Source: Acanthosepion esculentum
Taxonomy: Eukaryota > Mollusca > Cephalopoda > Sepiida > Sepiidae
Direction: 5' to 3'
DNA length: 64,000 nt
NCBI GenBank assembly: GCA_964036315.1
Contig: CAXIWW010000817.1
Location: forward strand, 2,701,501-2,765,500
The notes under the pieces are model-generated. The model saw only the letters and a program-made list of their open reading frames with translations, was not told the DNA's origin and did not search any database. Position numbers and translations under genes: made by a program. Below, piece after piece: positions 11,125 through 21,626 of this stretch; position 1 is the stretch's first letter, and every line of letters starts with the position of its first letter.

Positions 11125-13250
11125 TTTCACATAAGAGCCAAGAGAAGTCGGCTCGTAGCCGCATGACATTGCTTGTAAGGCAGTTGTCACAAAAGCGCCA
11201 GGAGAATTCGGCTTGAAGCAGCATGAGATTTCTTGTAAGGCAATTGGCACAAAATAGCCAGGAGAATTGGGATTGCTGCTGCCAGAGATTGCTTTTAAGG
11301 CAGTTGTCACAATAGAACCAGGAGAATTCGGCTTGTAGCATCCTGAGATTGCTTGTAAGGCAGTTGTCACAAAAGAGACAGGAGATGTCGTTTTGTAGCA
11401 GCCTGATATTATTTGTAAGGCAGTTTTCACAAAAGAGCCAAGAGAAATCGGCTCGTAGCCGCCTGGGATTGCTTGTAAGGCAATTCGCACATAAAGCCAG
11501 GAGAATTCATATTGCTGCAGCCTGAGAATGCTTGTAAGTCAGATGCCACAAATGAGCCAGGAGAAATCGGTTCGTAGCAGCCTGGGATTGCTGTAAGGCA
11601 ATTGGCACAAAAAGTCAGGAGAATTTTACTAGCGACAGCTTGAGATTGCTTGTAAGACAGTTTTCAAAAAGAGTCAAGATATGTCGTTTTGTAGCGGCCT
11701 GAGATTGCTTGTAAGGCAGTTTCACAAAAGAGCCAGGAGAATTCGGCTTGCAGCAACCTGAGATTGCTTGTAAAGCAGTTGCCACAAATGAGCCAGGAGA
11801 ATTCGGCTCGTAGCCGCGTGGAATTGCTTGTAAGGCAATTGGCACAAAAAGCTAGGAGTATTGGGATTGCTGCAGCCTGAGATTGCTTGTAAGGCAGTTG
11901 TCACAATAGAACCAGGAGAATTCGGCTTGTAGTAGCCTGAGATTGCTTGTAAGGCAGTTACCGCAAAAGAGCCAGAAGACATCGGCACGTAGCCGCCTGG
12001 GATTGCTTTTTCGGCAATTGGCACAAAAAGTCAGGAGAACAGTCCGGGCGGCAGACTGAGATTGTTTGTAAGGCAGTTGCCACAAAGAGCCAGGAGATGT
12101 CGATTTGAAGCAGCCTGGGATAGCTTGTAAGACAATTTGCACAAAAGATCCAGGAGAATTCGTCTTGCAGCAGCCTGAGATTGCTTGTAAGGCTGTTGTC
12201 ACAAAAGAGACAGGAGATGTCGATTTGTAGCGGCCTGAGCTTGCTTGCAAGGCAGTTTCACAAAAGAGCCAGCCGTATTCTGCTTGTAGCAGACTGAGAT
12301 TTCTTGTAAGGCAGTTTCACAAAAGAGCCAGGCGTATTCGGCTTGTAGCAGGCTGAGATTGATTGTAAGGCATTTTTAAAAAAAGAGACAGGAGATGTCG
12401 TTTTGTAGCAGCCTGAGATTTCTCATAAAGCAGTTTTCACAAAAGCGACAAGAGAAGTCGGCTCGTAGACGCCTGGGATTGCTTGTAAGGCAATTTGCGC
12501 AAAAGAGCCAGGAGAATTCCGCATGCATCAGCCAGAGATTGCTTGTAAGGCAGTTGCCACAAATGAGCCAGGAGAAATCGGCTTGTAGCCGCCTGGGATT
12601 GCTTGTAAGGCAATTGGCACAAAAAGCTAGGAGAACTGGGATTGCTGCAGCCTGAGATTACTTGTAAGGCTGTTGTCACAATAGAACAAGGAGAATTCGG
12701 CTTGTAGCAGCCTGAGATTGCTTGTAAGGCAGTTACCACAAAAGAGCCAGGAGAAATCGGCACGTAGACGCCTGGGATTGCTTTTAAGTCAATTGGCATA
12801 AAAAGCCAGGAGAACTGACCTGGCGGCAGTCTGAAATTCCTTGTAAGGCAGTTGTCACAAAAGCGCCAGAAGAATTCGGCTTGTAGCAGCCTGAGATTAC
12901 TTGTAAGGCAGTTTTCACATAAGAGCCAAGAGAAGTCGGCTCGTAGCCGCATGACATTGCTTGTAAGGCAGTTGTCACAAAAGCGCCAGGAGAATTCGGC
13001 TTGAAGCAGCATGAGATTTCTTGTAAGGCAGTTGCCACAAAAGAGCCAGGAGATGTCGATTTGTATCAGCCTGGGATTGCTTGTAAGGCAATTTGCACAA
13101 AAGAGCCGGGAGAATTCGTCTTGCAGCAGCCTGAGATTGCTTGTAAGGCAGTTGTCACGAAAGAGACAGGAGATGTCGACTTGTAGCGGCCTGAGATTGC
13201 TTGCAAGGCAGTTTCACAAAAGAGCCAGGCGTATTCGGCTTGTAGCAGCC
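11125..13250 (+). repeat. Family B, 60-bp tandem repeat, array B1
   Basis: About 35 copies of a 60-bp repeat, with some 59-bp copies. Landmarks per unit are GATTGCTTGTAAGGCAG, then TCACAAAAGAGCCAGGAG, then AATTCGGCTTGTAGCAGCC. Many units hold an EcoRI site (GAATTC), and variants carry GATGTCG or AAATCGG at the same place. Because 60 is a multiple of 3, long minus-strand frames show a 20-residue period, but 59-bp copies break them and no start, domain or composition suggests a gene. The array starts at the TTCACA phase of the unit. The whole array recurs at 18,855-20,980. Confidence 0.93.
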
Positions 13251-13572
13251 TGTCTCCTGGGTGGGGGGTCGTCCGCATGGGACTTTCTGGGACTGGGGGT
13301 CGTTTGCTTGGGCCTTTCTGGGTCTGTCTCCTGGGTGGGGGGTCGTCTGAGTGGGACTTTCTGGGCTGGGGGTCGTCTGCTTGGGACATTCTGGTACTAT
13401 CTCTTGGGTCGGGGCTCGTTTGCATGGGACTTTCTTGGACTGGAGGTCGTCTGCGTGGGACTTTCTTGGACAGTCTCCTGGGTGGGGGCTCCTCTGCATG
13501 GGACTTTCTGGGACTGGGGGTCGTCTGAGTCTGACTTTCTGGGATTGTCTCCTGGGTGGGGGTCGTCTGTTT
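11125..13572 (+). repeat. 2,448-bp direct duplication, left copy
   Basis: Left copy of the terminal repetition of the B-C block: all of array B1 plus 322 bp of family C. It matches 18,855-21,302 at a constant offset of 7,730 with no indel that I could see. The five differences noted are at 11,458, 11,459, 11,492, 11,890 and 12,427. Identity is about 99.8 percent by eye, far above that of neighbouring 60-bp units to one another, so the duplication is recent. Confidence 0.88.
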
Positions 13573-13734
13573 GGGACTTTCTGGGACTGTCTCCTGGGTG
13601 GGGGATCGTCTGCGTGGGACTTTCTGGGACTGGGGAACGTCTGCGTGGGACTTTCTGGGAGTGTCTCCTGCGTGGGACATTCTGGGACTGTCTCCTGGGT
13701 GGGTGTTCGTCTGCGTTGGATTTTCTTGGACTGG

Positions 13735-14205
13735 GGGTCGTCTGCGTGGGACTTTCTGGGACTGTCTCCTGGGTGGGTGTTCTTCTGCGTGGCACTTTCT
13801 GTGACTGGGGGTCGTCTGCGTGGGTCTTGCTGGGACTGTCTCCTGTCTGGGGGTCGTCTGTGTGGGACTTTCTTCGACTGGGGCTCGACTGCGTTGGACT
13901 TTCTGGGACTGTCTCCTGGGTGGGGGTCGTCTGCTTGGGATATCTGGGACTGTCTCCTGGGTGGGGTGTCGTCGGCATGGGACTTTCTGTGACTCGGGGT
14001 CGTCTGCGTGGGTCTTTCTTGCACTCTCTCCTGGGTGGGCGGTCTTCTGCGTGGGACTTTCTGGGACTGTCTCCTGGGTGGGGAGTCGTCTGCGTGGGAC
14101 TTTCTGGGACTGGGGGTCGTCTGCGTGGGACTTTCTGGGACTGTCTCCTGGGAGGTGTTTCGTCTGCGTGGGACTTTCTGGGACTGTCTCCTTGGTGGGG
14201 GGGGT
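13735..14205 (+). repeat. Higher-order repeat within family C, first copy
   Basis: A stretch of C1 whose unusual variants recur in the same order 968 bp downstream (14,703-15,172). These are GGGTGTTCTTCTG, a GTGGCACTTTCTGTGAC unit, TCTTGCTGGGACTG, the CTCCTGTCTGGGGG form, CTTCGACTGGGGCTCG, a unit reduced to GGGATATCTGGG, and GACTCGGGGTCG. Shared order of rare variants shows block duplication and not chance. Confidence 0.8.
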
Positions 14206-14702
14206 GTCGTCTGCGTGGGACTTTCTGGGACTGTCTCCTGGGTGGGGGGTCGTCTGCATGGGACTTTCTGGGACTGTCTCCTGGGAGGTGTTTCGTCTGC
14301 GTGGGACTTTCTGGGGCTGTCTCCTTGGTGGGGGGGTCGTCTGCATTAGTCTTTCTGGGACAGTCTCCTGGGTGCGGTGTCGTCTGCGTGGGACTTTGTG
14401 GGACTGGGGGTCGTCTGCGTTGGAATTTCTGGGACAGGGGGTCGTCTGCGTGGGTCCTTCTGGGACTCTCTCCTCGGTGGGTGGTCTTCTGCGTGGGACT
14501 TTCTGGGACAGTGGTTCGCCTGCGTGGGTCTGTCTGGGACAGTCTCCTGGGTGGGGGTCGTCTGCATGGGACTTCCTGGGACGGGGGGTCGTCTGCGTGG
14601 GACTTTCTGGGACTGTCACCTTGGTGAGGGTCGTCTGGGTGGGACTTTCTTGGACTGGGGGCTCGTCTGCGTGGGACATTCTGGGACTGTCTCCTGGGTG
14701 GG

Positions 14703-15172
14703 GGGTCGTCTGCGTGGGACTTTCTGGGACTGTCTCCTGGGTGGGTGTTCTTCTGCGTGGCACTTTCTGTGACTGGGGGTCGTCTGCGTGGGTCTTGCTG
14801 GGACTGTCTCCTGTCTGGGGGTCGTCTGCGTGGGACTTTCTTCGACTGGGGCTCGTCTGCGTTGGACTTTCTGGGACTGTCTCCTGGGTGGGGGTCGTCT
14901 GCTTGGGATATCTGGGACTGTCACCTGGGTGGGGTGTCGTCGGCATGGGACTTTCTGTGACTCGGGGTCGTCTGCGTGGGTCTTTCTTGGATTCTCTCCT
15001 GGGTGGGCGGTCTTCTGCGTGGGACTTTCTGGGACTGTCTCCTGGGTGGGGAGTCGTCTGCGTGGGACTTTCTGGGACTGGGGGTCGTCTGCGTCGGTCT
15101 TTCTGGGACTGTCTCCTGGGAGGTGTTTCGTCTGCGTGGGACTTTCTGGGGCTGTCTCCTTGGTGGGGGGGG
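14703..15172 (+). repeat. Higher-order repeat within family C, second copy
   Basis: Second copy of the C1 higher-order block (partner 13,735-14,205, offset 968) with a few substitutions, for example CTCGTCTGCG for CTCGACTGCG. Beyond it, another marker (GGGTGCGGTGTCG) recurs near 14,373, 15,210, 15,431 and 15,794, so C1 holds several overlapping block duplications. The pair near 15,421 and 15,784 is offset by 363 bp. Confidence 0.75.
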
Positions 15173-17920
15173 TCGTCTGCATGGGTCTTTCTGGGACAGT
15201 CTCCTGGGTGCGGTGTCGTCTGCGTGGGATTTGTGGGACTGGGGGTCGTCTGCTTTGGAATTTCTGGGACTGGGGTTCGTCTGCGTGGGTCCTTCTGGGA
15301 CTCTCTCCTGGGTGGGTGGTCGTCTGCGTGGGACTTTCTGGGACTCTTTCCTTGGTGGGGACTCGTCTGCGTGGGACTTTCTGGGACAGTGGTTCATCTG
15401 CGTGGGTCTGTCTGGGACAGTCTCCTGGGTGCGGTGTCGTCTGCGTGGGACTTTGTGGGACTGGGGGTTGTCTGCGTGGGACTTTCTGGGACTGGGGGTC
15501 GTCTGCGTGGGACTTTCTGGGACAGTCTCCTGGGTCGTCTTTTTGGGACTTTCTGGGACTGGCTTCTGGGTGGGGGGCACGTATGCGTGGGATTTTCTGT
15601 GACTGGGGGTCGTCTGCGTGGGACTTTCTGGGACTGTCTCCTGGGTGGGGGGCCGTCTGCGTGGGACTTTCTGGGACTGGGGTCGTCTGCGTGGGACTTT
15701 CTGGGACTGTTTCCTGGGTGGGGACTCGTCTGCGTGGGACTTTCTGGGACAGTGGGTCGTCTGCGTGGGTCTGTCTCGGACAGTCTCCTGGGTGCGGTGT
15801 CGTCTGCGTGGGACTTTGTGGGACTGGGGGTTGTCTGCGTGGGACTTTATGGGACTGGGGTCGCCTGCGTGGGACATTCTGGGACTGGGGGCCTTCTGCG
15901 TGGGACTTTCTGGGAGTGGGGGTCGTCTGCGTGGGACTTTCTGGGACTGTCTCCTGGGTGGGGGGTCGTCTGTTTTGGACTTTCTGAGAACTGTCTCCTG
16001 TGTGTTGTGTCATCTGCGTGGGACTTTCTGGGACTGGGGGTCTTCTGCGTGTGACTTTCTGTGAATCTGGGTCGTCTACGTGGGACATTCTTGGACTGTC
16101 TCCTGTGTGGGGGTCGTCTGCTTGGGACTTTCTGGGACTGTCTCCTGGGTGGGGGGTCATCTGCATGGGACTTTCTGGGACTGGGGGTCGTCTGCGTGGG
16201 ACTTTCTGGGACTGGGGTCTTCTGCGTGTGACTTTGTCGGACTGGGGGTCGTCTGCGTGGGACTTTCTGAGACTGGGGGCCGTCTGCGTGGGACTTTCTG
16301 GGACTGTCTCCTAGGACTGTGGGTCGTCTGCGTTGGACTTCCTGGGACTGGGGGTCGTCTGCGTTGGACTTTCTCGGAATGGGTGTCGTCTGCGTGGGAC
16401 TTTCTGGGACTGTCTCCTGGGTGGGGGCTCGTCTGCGTGGGACTTTCTGGGACTGTCTCCTGGTTGGGGGGTCGTCTTTGGGACTTTCTGGGACTGGGGG
16501 TCGTCTGCGTCGGTCCTTCTGGGACTGTCTCCTGGGTGGTGGGTCGTCTGCGTGGGACTTTCTTGGACTGGAGGTCGTCTGCGTGGGACTTTCTGGGACA
16601 AGGGTGTCGTCTGCGTGGGACTTTCAGGGACTGGGGATCGTCTGCGTGGGACTTTCTGGGACTGGGGGTCGTCTCCGTGGGACTTTCTGGGACTGTCTGC
16701 AGGGTGGAGGTCGTCTGCGTTGGAATTTCTTGGAATGGGGTCGTCTGCGTGGGACATTCTGTGATTGGGGGCCGTCTACGTGGGACTTTCGGGAAGTGGG
16801 GTCGTCTGCATGGGATTTTCTTGGACTGTCTCCTGGGTCGGGTCTCGTCTGCGTTGGACTTTCTGGGACTCTCTCCTGTGTGGGGGGTCGTCTGCTATGG
16901 ACTTTCTGGGAATGTCTCCTGGGTGGGGGTCTTCTGCATGGGAATTTCTTAGACTGGGTGTCGTCTGCGTGGGACATTCTGGGACTGTCTCCTGGGTGTG
17001 GGGCACGTCTGCGTGGGATTTTCTGTGACTGAGGGTCGTCTGCGTGGGACTTTCTGGGAGTGGGGGTCGTCTTTGAGGGACTTTCTGGGACTGTCACCTG
17101 GGTGGGAGGTCTTCTGTTTGGGACATTCTGAGAACTGTCTCCTGGTTGGGGTGTCGTCTGCGTGGGACTTTCTGGGACTGGGGTTCGTCTGCGTGGGACT
17201 TTCTGGGACTGCCTCCTGGGTCGGGGGTCGTCTGCGTGGGACTTTCTGGGACTGTCTCCTGGGTGGGGGTCGTCTGCATGGGACTTTCTGGGACTGGGGT
17301 CTTCTGCGTGGGACTTTTTGGGACTGGGTGTCGTCTGCGTGGGACTTTCTGGGACTGTCTCCTGGGTGGGCGGTCGTCTGCGTGGGACTTTCTGGGACTG
17401 GGGGTCTTCTGCGTGGGACTTTCTGGGACTGTCTCCTGGGTGGGGGGTCGTCTGCGTGGGACTTTCTGGGATTAGGGGTCGTCTGCGTGGGACTTTCTGG
17501 GACTGGGGGTCGTCTGCGTTGGACTTTCTGGGACTGTCTTCTGGGTGGGGGTCGTCTGCGTGGGACTTTCTGGGACTGGGGGTCGTCTGCGTGGGACTTT
17601 CTGGGTCTGTCTCCTGGGTGAGGGGTCATCTGCGTGGGACTTTCTGGGTCTGTCCCCTGGGTGGGAGTTCTTCTGCGTGGGACTTTCTTGGACTGGGGGT
17701 CGTCTGCTTGGGACTTTCTGGGACTGTCTCCTTGGTGGGAGGGTCGTCTGCGTTGGATATATGGGACTGTCTTCTGGGTGGGGTGTCGTCTGCGGTTGAC
17801 TTTCTGGGACTGGGGGTCGTCTGCGTGGGACTTTCTGGGACTGGGGGTCGTCTGCGTGGGACTTTCTGGGACTTGGATTCGTCTGAGTGGGTCTTTCTGG
17901 GACTGTCTTCTGGGTGGGGC

Positions 17921-20900
17921 TTCACACAAGAGCTAGGCCTATTCGGCTTGTAGCAGGCTGAGATTGCTTGTAAGGCAGTTTTGAAAAAAAGAGACAGGAG
18001 ATGTCGTTTTGTAGCAGCCTAGATTGCTTTGAAGGCAGTTTTCACAAAAGAGCCAGGCGTATTCGGCTTGTAGTTGCCTGAGATTGCTTGTAAGGCAGTT
18101 GTCACAAAAGAGTCAGGAGAAGTCGGCTCGTAGCAGCCTGATATTGCTTGTAAGGCAGTTGCCGCAAAATAGCCAGGAGAAATTGGCTTGTCGCCGCCTG
18201 GGATTGCTTGTAAGGCAATTCGCATAAAAAGCCAGGAGAATTCATAATGCTGCAGCCTGAGAATGCTTGTAAAGCAGATGCCACAGATGAGCCTGGGGAA
18301 ATCGGTTCGTAGCAACCTGAGATTGCTTGTATGGCAGTTGTCACAATAGAGCCAGGAGAATTCGTCTTGTAGCAGCCTGAGATTGCTTGTAAGGCAGTTA
18401 CCACAAAAGAACCAGGAGAAATCGGCACTTAGCCGCCTGAGATTGCTTGTAAGGCAGTTTCACAAAAGAAACAGGAGATGTCGTTTTGTAGCCGCCTGAT
18501 ATTACTTGTAAGGCAGTTTCACAAAAGAGCCAAGATAAGTCGGCTTGTAATGAAGTTGCCACAAATGGGCCAGGAGAAATCGGCTCGTAGCATCCTGGGA
18601 TTGCATGTAAGGCAATTCGCACAAAAAGCCAGGATAATTCTTATTGCTGCAGCCTGAGAATGCTTGTAAGGCAGATGCCACAAATGAAAGAGGAGAAATC
18701 GCTTCGTATCAGCCTGGGATTTCTTGTAAGGCAATTATCACAACAATTTAGGAGAATTAGACTAGCGGCAGCCTGAGATTGCTTGTAAGGCAGTTGTCAC
18801 AAAAGCGCCAGTAGAATTCGGCTTGTAGCAGCCTGAGATTACTTGTAAGGCAGTTTTCACATAAGAGCCAAGAGAAGTCGGCTCGTAGCCGCATGACATT
18901 GCTTGTAAGGCAGTTGTCACAAAAGCGCCAGGAGAATTCGGCTTGAAGCAGCATGAGATTTCTTGTAAGGCAATTGGCACAAAATAGCCAGGAGAATTGG
19001 GATTGCTGCTGCCAGAGATTGCTTTTAAGGCAGTTGTCACAATAGAACCAGGAGAATTCGGCTTGTAGCATCCTGAGATTGCTTGTAAGGCAGTTGTCAC
19101 AAAAGAGACAGGAGATGTCGTTTTGTAGCAGCCTGATATTATTTGTAAGGCAGTTTTCACAAAAGAGCCAAGAGAAATCGGCTCGTAAACGCCTGGGATT
19201 GCTTGTAAGGCAATTCGCACAAAAAGCCAGGAGAATTCATATTGCTGCAGCCTGAGAATGCTTGTAAGTCAGATGCCACAAATGAGCCAGGAGAAATCGG
19301 TTCGTAGCAGCCTGGGATTGCTGTAAGGCAATTGGCACAAAAAGTCAGGAGAATTTTACTAGCGACAGCTTGAGATTGCTTGTAAGACAGTTTTCAAAAA
19401 GAGTCAAGATATGTCGTTTTGTAGCGGCCTGAGATTGCTTGTAAGGCAGTTTCACAAAAGAGCCAGGAGAATTCGGCTTGCAGCAACCTGAGATTGCTTG
19501 TAAAGCAGTTGCCACAAATGAGCCAGGAGAATTCGGCTCGTAGCCGCGTGGAATTGCTTGTAAGGCAATTGGCACAAAAAGCTAGGAGTATTGGGATTGC
19601 TGCAGCCTGAGATTGCTTGCAAGGCAGTTGTCACAATAGAACCAGGAGAATTCGGCTTGTAGTAGCCTGAGATTGCTTGTAAGGCAGTTACCGCAAAAGA
19701 GCCAGAAGACATCGGCACGTAGCCGCCTGGGATTGCTTTTTCGGCAATTGGCACAAAAAGTCAGGAGAACAGTCCGGGCGGCAGACTGAGATTGTTTGTA
19801 AGGCAGTTGCCACAAAGAGCCAGGAGATGTCGATTTGAAGCAGCCTGGGATAGCTTGTAAGACAATTTGCACAAAAGATCCAGGAGAATTCGTCTTGCAG
19901 CAGCCTGAGATTGCTTGTAAGGCTGTTGTCACAAAAGAGACAGGAGATGTCGATTTGTAGCGGCCTGAGCTTGCTTGCAAGGCAGTTTCACAAAAGAGCC
20001 AGCCGTATTCTGCTTGTAGCAGACTGAGATTTCTTGTAAGGCAGTTTCACAAAAGAGCCAGGCGTATTCGGCTTGTAGCAGGCTGAGATTGATTGTAAGG
20101 CATTTTTAAAAAAAGAGACAGGAGATGTCGTTTTGTAGCAGCCTGAGATTTCTCATGAAGCAGTTTTCACAAAAGCGACAAGAGAAGTCGGCTCGTAGAC
20201 GCCTGGGATTGCTTGTAAGGCAATTTGCGCAAAAGAGCCAGGAGAATTCCGCATGCATCAGCCAGAGATTGCTTGTAAGGCAGTTGCCACAAATGAGCCA
20301 GGAGAAATCGGCTTGTAGCCGCCTGGGATTGCTTGTAAGGCAATTGGCACAAAAAGCTAGGAGAACTGGGATTGCTGCAGCCTGAGATTACTTGTAAGGC
20401 TGTTGTCACAATAGAACAAGGAGAATTCGGCTTGTAGCAGCCTGAGATTGCTTGTAAGGCAGTTACCACAAAAGAGCCAGGAGAAATCGGCACGTAGACG
20501 CCTGGGATTGCTTTTAAGTCAATTGGCATAAAAAGCCAGGAGAACTGACCTGGCGGCAGTCTGAAATTCCTTGTAAGGCAGTTGTCACAAAAGCGCCAGA
20601 AGAATTCGGCTTGTAGCAGCCTGAGATTACTTGTAAGGCAGTTTTCACATAAGAGCCAAGAGAAGTCGGCTCGTAGCCGCATGACATTGCTTGTAAGGCA
20701 GTTGTCACAAAAGCGCCAGGAGAATTCGGCTTGAAGCAGCATGAGATTTCTTGTAAGGCAGTTGCCACAAAAGAGCCAGGAGATGTCGATTTGTATCAGC
20801 CTGGGATTGCTTGTAAGGCAATTTGCACAAAAGAGCCGGGAGAATTCGTCTTGCAGCAGCCTGAGATTGCTTGTAAGGCAGTTGTCACGAAAGAGACAGG

Positions 20901-20980
20901 AGATGTCGACTTGTAGCGGCCTGAGATTGCTTGCAAGGCAGTTTCACAAAAGAGCCAGGCGTATTCGGCTTGTAGCAGCC
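17921..20980 (+). repeat. Family B, 60-bp tandem repeat, array B2 (full length)
   Basis: About 51 copies of the family B 60-bp repeat, entered from family C at the TTCACA phase (17,921). Positions 18,855-20,980 repeat array B1. Positions 17,921-18,854 are B sequence with no counterpart at the left end of the block and so complete the array. Within it, units with AGAATGCTTGTAA and GATGCCACA recur near 18,250, 18,655 and 19,255, a weak higher-order pattern. No gene is supported. Confidence 0.93.
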
Positions 20981-21302
20981 TGTCTCCTGGGTGGGGGGTC
21001 GTCCGCATGGGACTTTCTGGGACTGGGGGTCGTTTGCTTGGGCCTTTCTGGGTCTGTCTCCTGGGTGGGGGGTCGTCTGAGTGGGACTTTCTGGGCTGGG
21101 GGTCGTCTGCTTGGGACATTCTGGTACTATCTCTTGGGTCGGGGCTCGTTTGCATGGGACTTTCTTGGACTGGAGGTCGTCTGCGTGGGACTTTCTTGGA
21201 CAGTCTCCTGGGTGGGGGCTCCTCTGCATGGGACTTTCTGGGACTGGGGGTCGTCTGAGTCTGACTTTCTGGGATTGTCTCCTGGGTGGGGGTCGTCTGT
21301 TT
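18855..21302 (+). repeat. 2,448-bp direct duplication, right copy
   Basis: Right copy of the terminal repetition (partner 11,125-13,572). Its left flank is more family B and its right flank is family A, the mirror of the first copy, whose left flank is family A and right flank is more family C. This reciprocal flanking makes the pair a terminal repetition of one 7,730-bp period and not a dispersed duplication. Confidence 0.88.
20981..21302 (+). repeat. Family C, truncated array C2
   Basis: A 322-bp stub of family C that copies 13,251-13,572. It stops abruptly inside GGTCGTCTGTTT at 21,302, where the first copy goes on as GGGACTTTCTGGG and this copy runs into a T-run followed by AGTGGGGGGTAAC of family A. 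It is the right-hand boundary of the B-C block. Confidence 0.92.
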
Positions 21303-21319
21303 TTTTAGTGGGGGGTAAC

Positions 21320-21340
21320 TATTTGCTCAGAAGACTTGCT
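21320..21340 (+). repeat. Short deletion in the first unit after the B-C block
   Basis: TATTTGCTCAGAAGACTTG lacks the 20 bp that normally separate GCTCA from GAAG (TAGCTGGGACCC through TGATCA). The deletion lies between two TCA triplets, as expected of slippage or end joining, and is only about 20 bp from the B-C block boundary. Confidence 0.8.
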
Positions 21341-21626
21341 GTCAGATGTAGTTTATAGTAATACCTTGGACTAGTTGGCAATGTGGTGCTGTTGGCACTT
21401 TTGCTATCAGCTGTTGGCACTTTTGCTATCAGCTGTTGGCACTTTTGCTATCAGCTGTGATGCTGTTTGCACTTTTGCTATCAACTGGTGTTGTTCGCAA
21501 GTTTTTATATAAACATGTATTTTTATACTTTCATAGTGTTTTTTTTTAGTGGGGGGTAACTATTTGCTCATAGCTGGGACCCTTTGTGATCAGAAGACTT
21601 GCTGTCAGATGTAGTTTATAGTAATA

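Larger units (their letters stand above)
13251..17920 (+). repeat. Family C, 31/43-bp G-rich tandem repeat, array C1
   Basis: About 125-130 copies of a G-rich unit in two sizes. The 31-bp form runs ACTGGGGGTCGTCTGCG then TGGGACTTTCTGGG. The 43-bp form has a 12-bp insertion, GTCTCCTGGGTG, before the G-run. The forms are interspersed, often alternating. Each unit carries about two CpGs (TCG and GCG) and three or more G-tracts, all on the plus strand, so base skew is extreme. Frames of 744 codons (13,820-16,054, plus) and 626 codons (13,066-14,946, minus) overlap here on opposite strands. Both are 31-residue-period artefacts of a stop-free repeat. Confidence 0.93.
11125..21302 (+). repeat. B-C compound block, 7,730-bp period present 1.32 times
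   Basis: This is a 10,178-bp block with no family A sequence inside it, flanked by family A on both sides. Its order is B (2,126 bp), C (4,670 bp), B (3,060 bp), C (322 bp). One full B array (3,060 bp, 17,921-20,980) plus one full C array (4,670 bp, 13,251-17,920) is exactly 7,730 bp, and this is also the offset between the two near-identical 2,448-bp ends. The block is thus one period plus a terminal repetition. I infer insertion of a longer-than-unit B-C molecule, or a partly deleted B-C array. No transposase, inverted ends or target duplication is visible. Confidence 0.85.

Noticed and set aside
13820..16054. A 744-codon plus-strand open frame as a repeat-rich protein gene
   Set aside because: It is a pure read-through of the 31/43-bp family C repeat, with equally long frames on the other strand and in other frames. 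No start context, unique domain or codon signal is visible.
13251..17920. Immunoglobulin switch-region-like DNA
   Set aside because: It is G-rich on one strand and tandem, but lacks GAGCT/GGGGT pentamer arrays, and no immunoglobulin sequence lies nearby.
11125..21302. B-C block as a transposable element
   Set aside because: It has long direct ends but no integrase, transposase or reverse transcriptase frame, no inverted termini and no clear target duplication. All inside sequence is tandem repeat.
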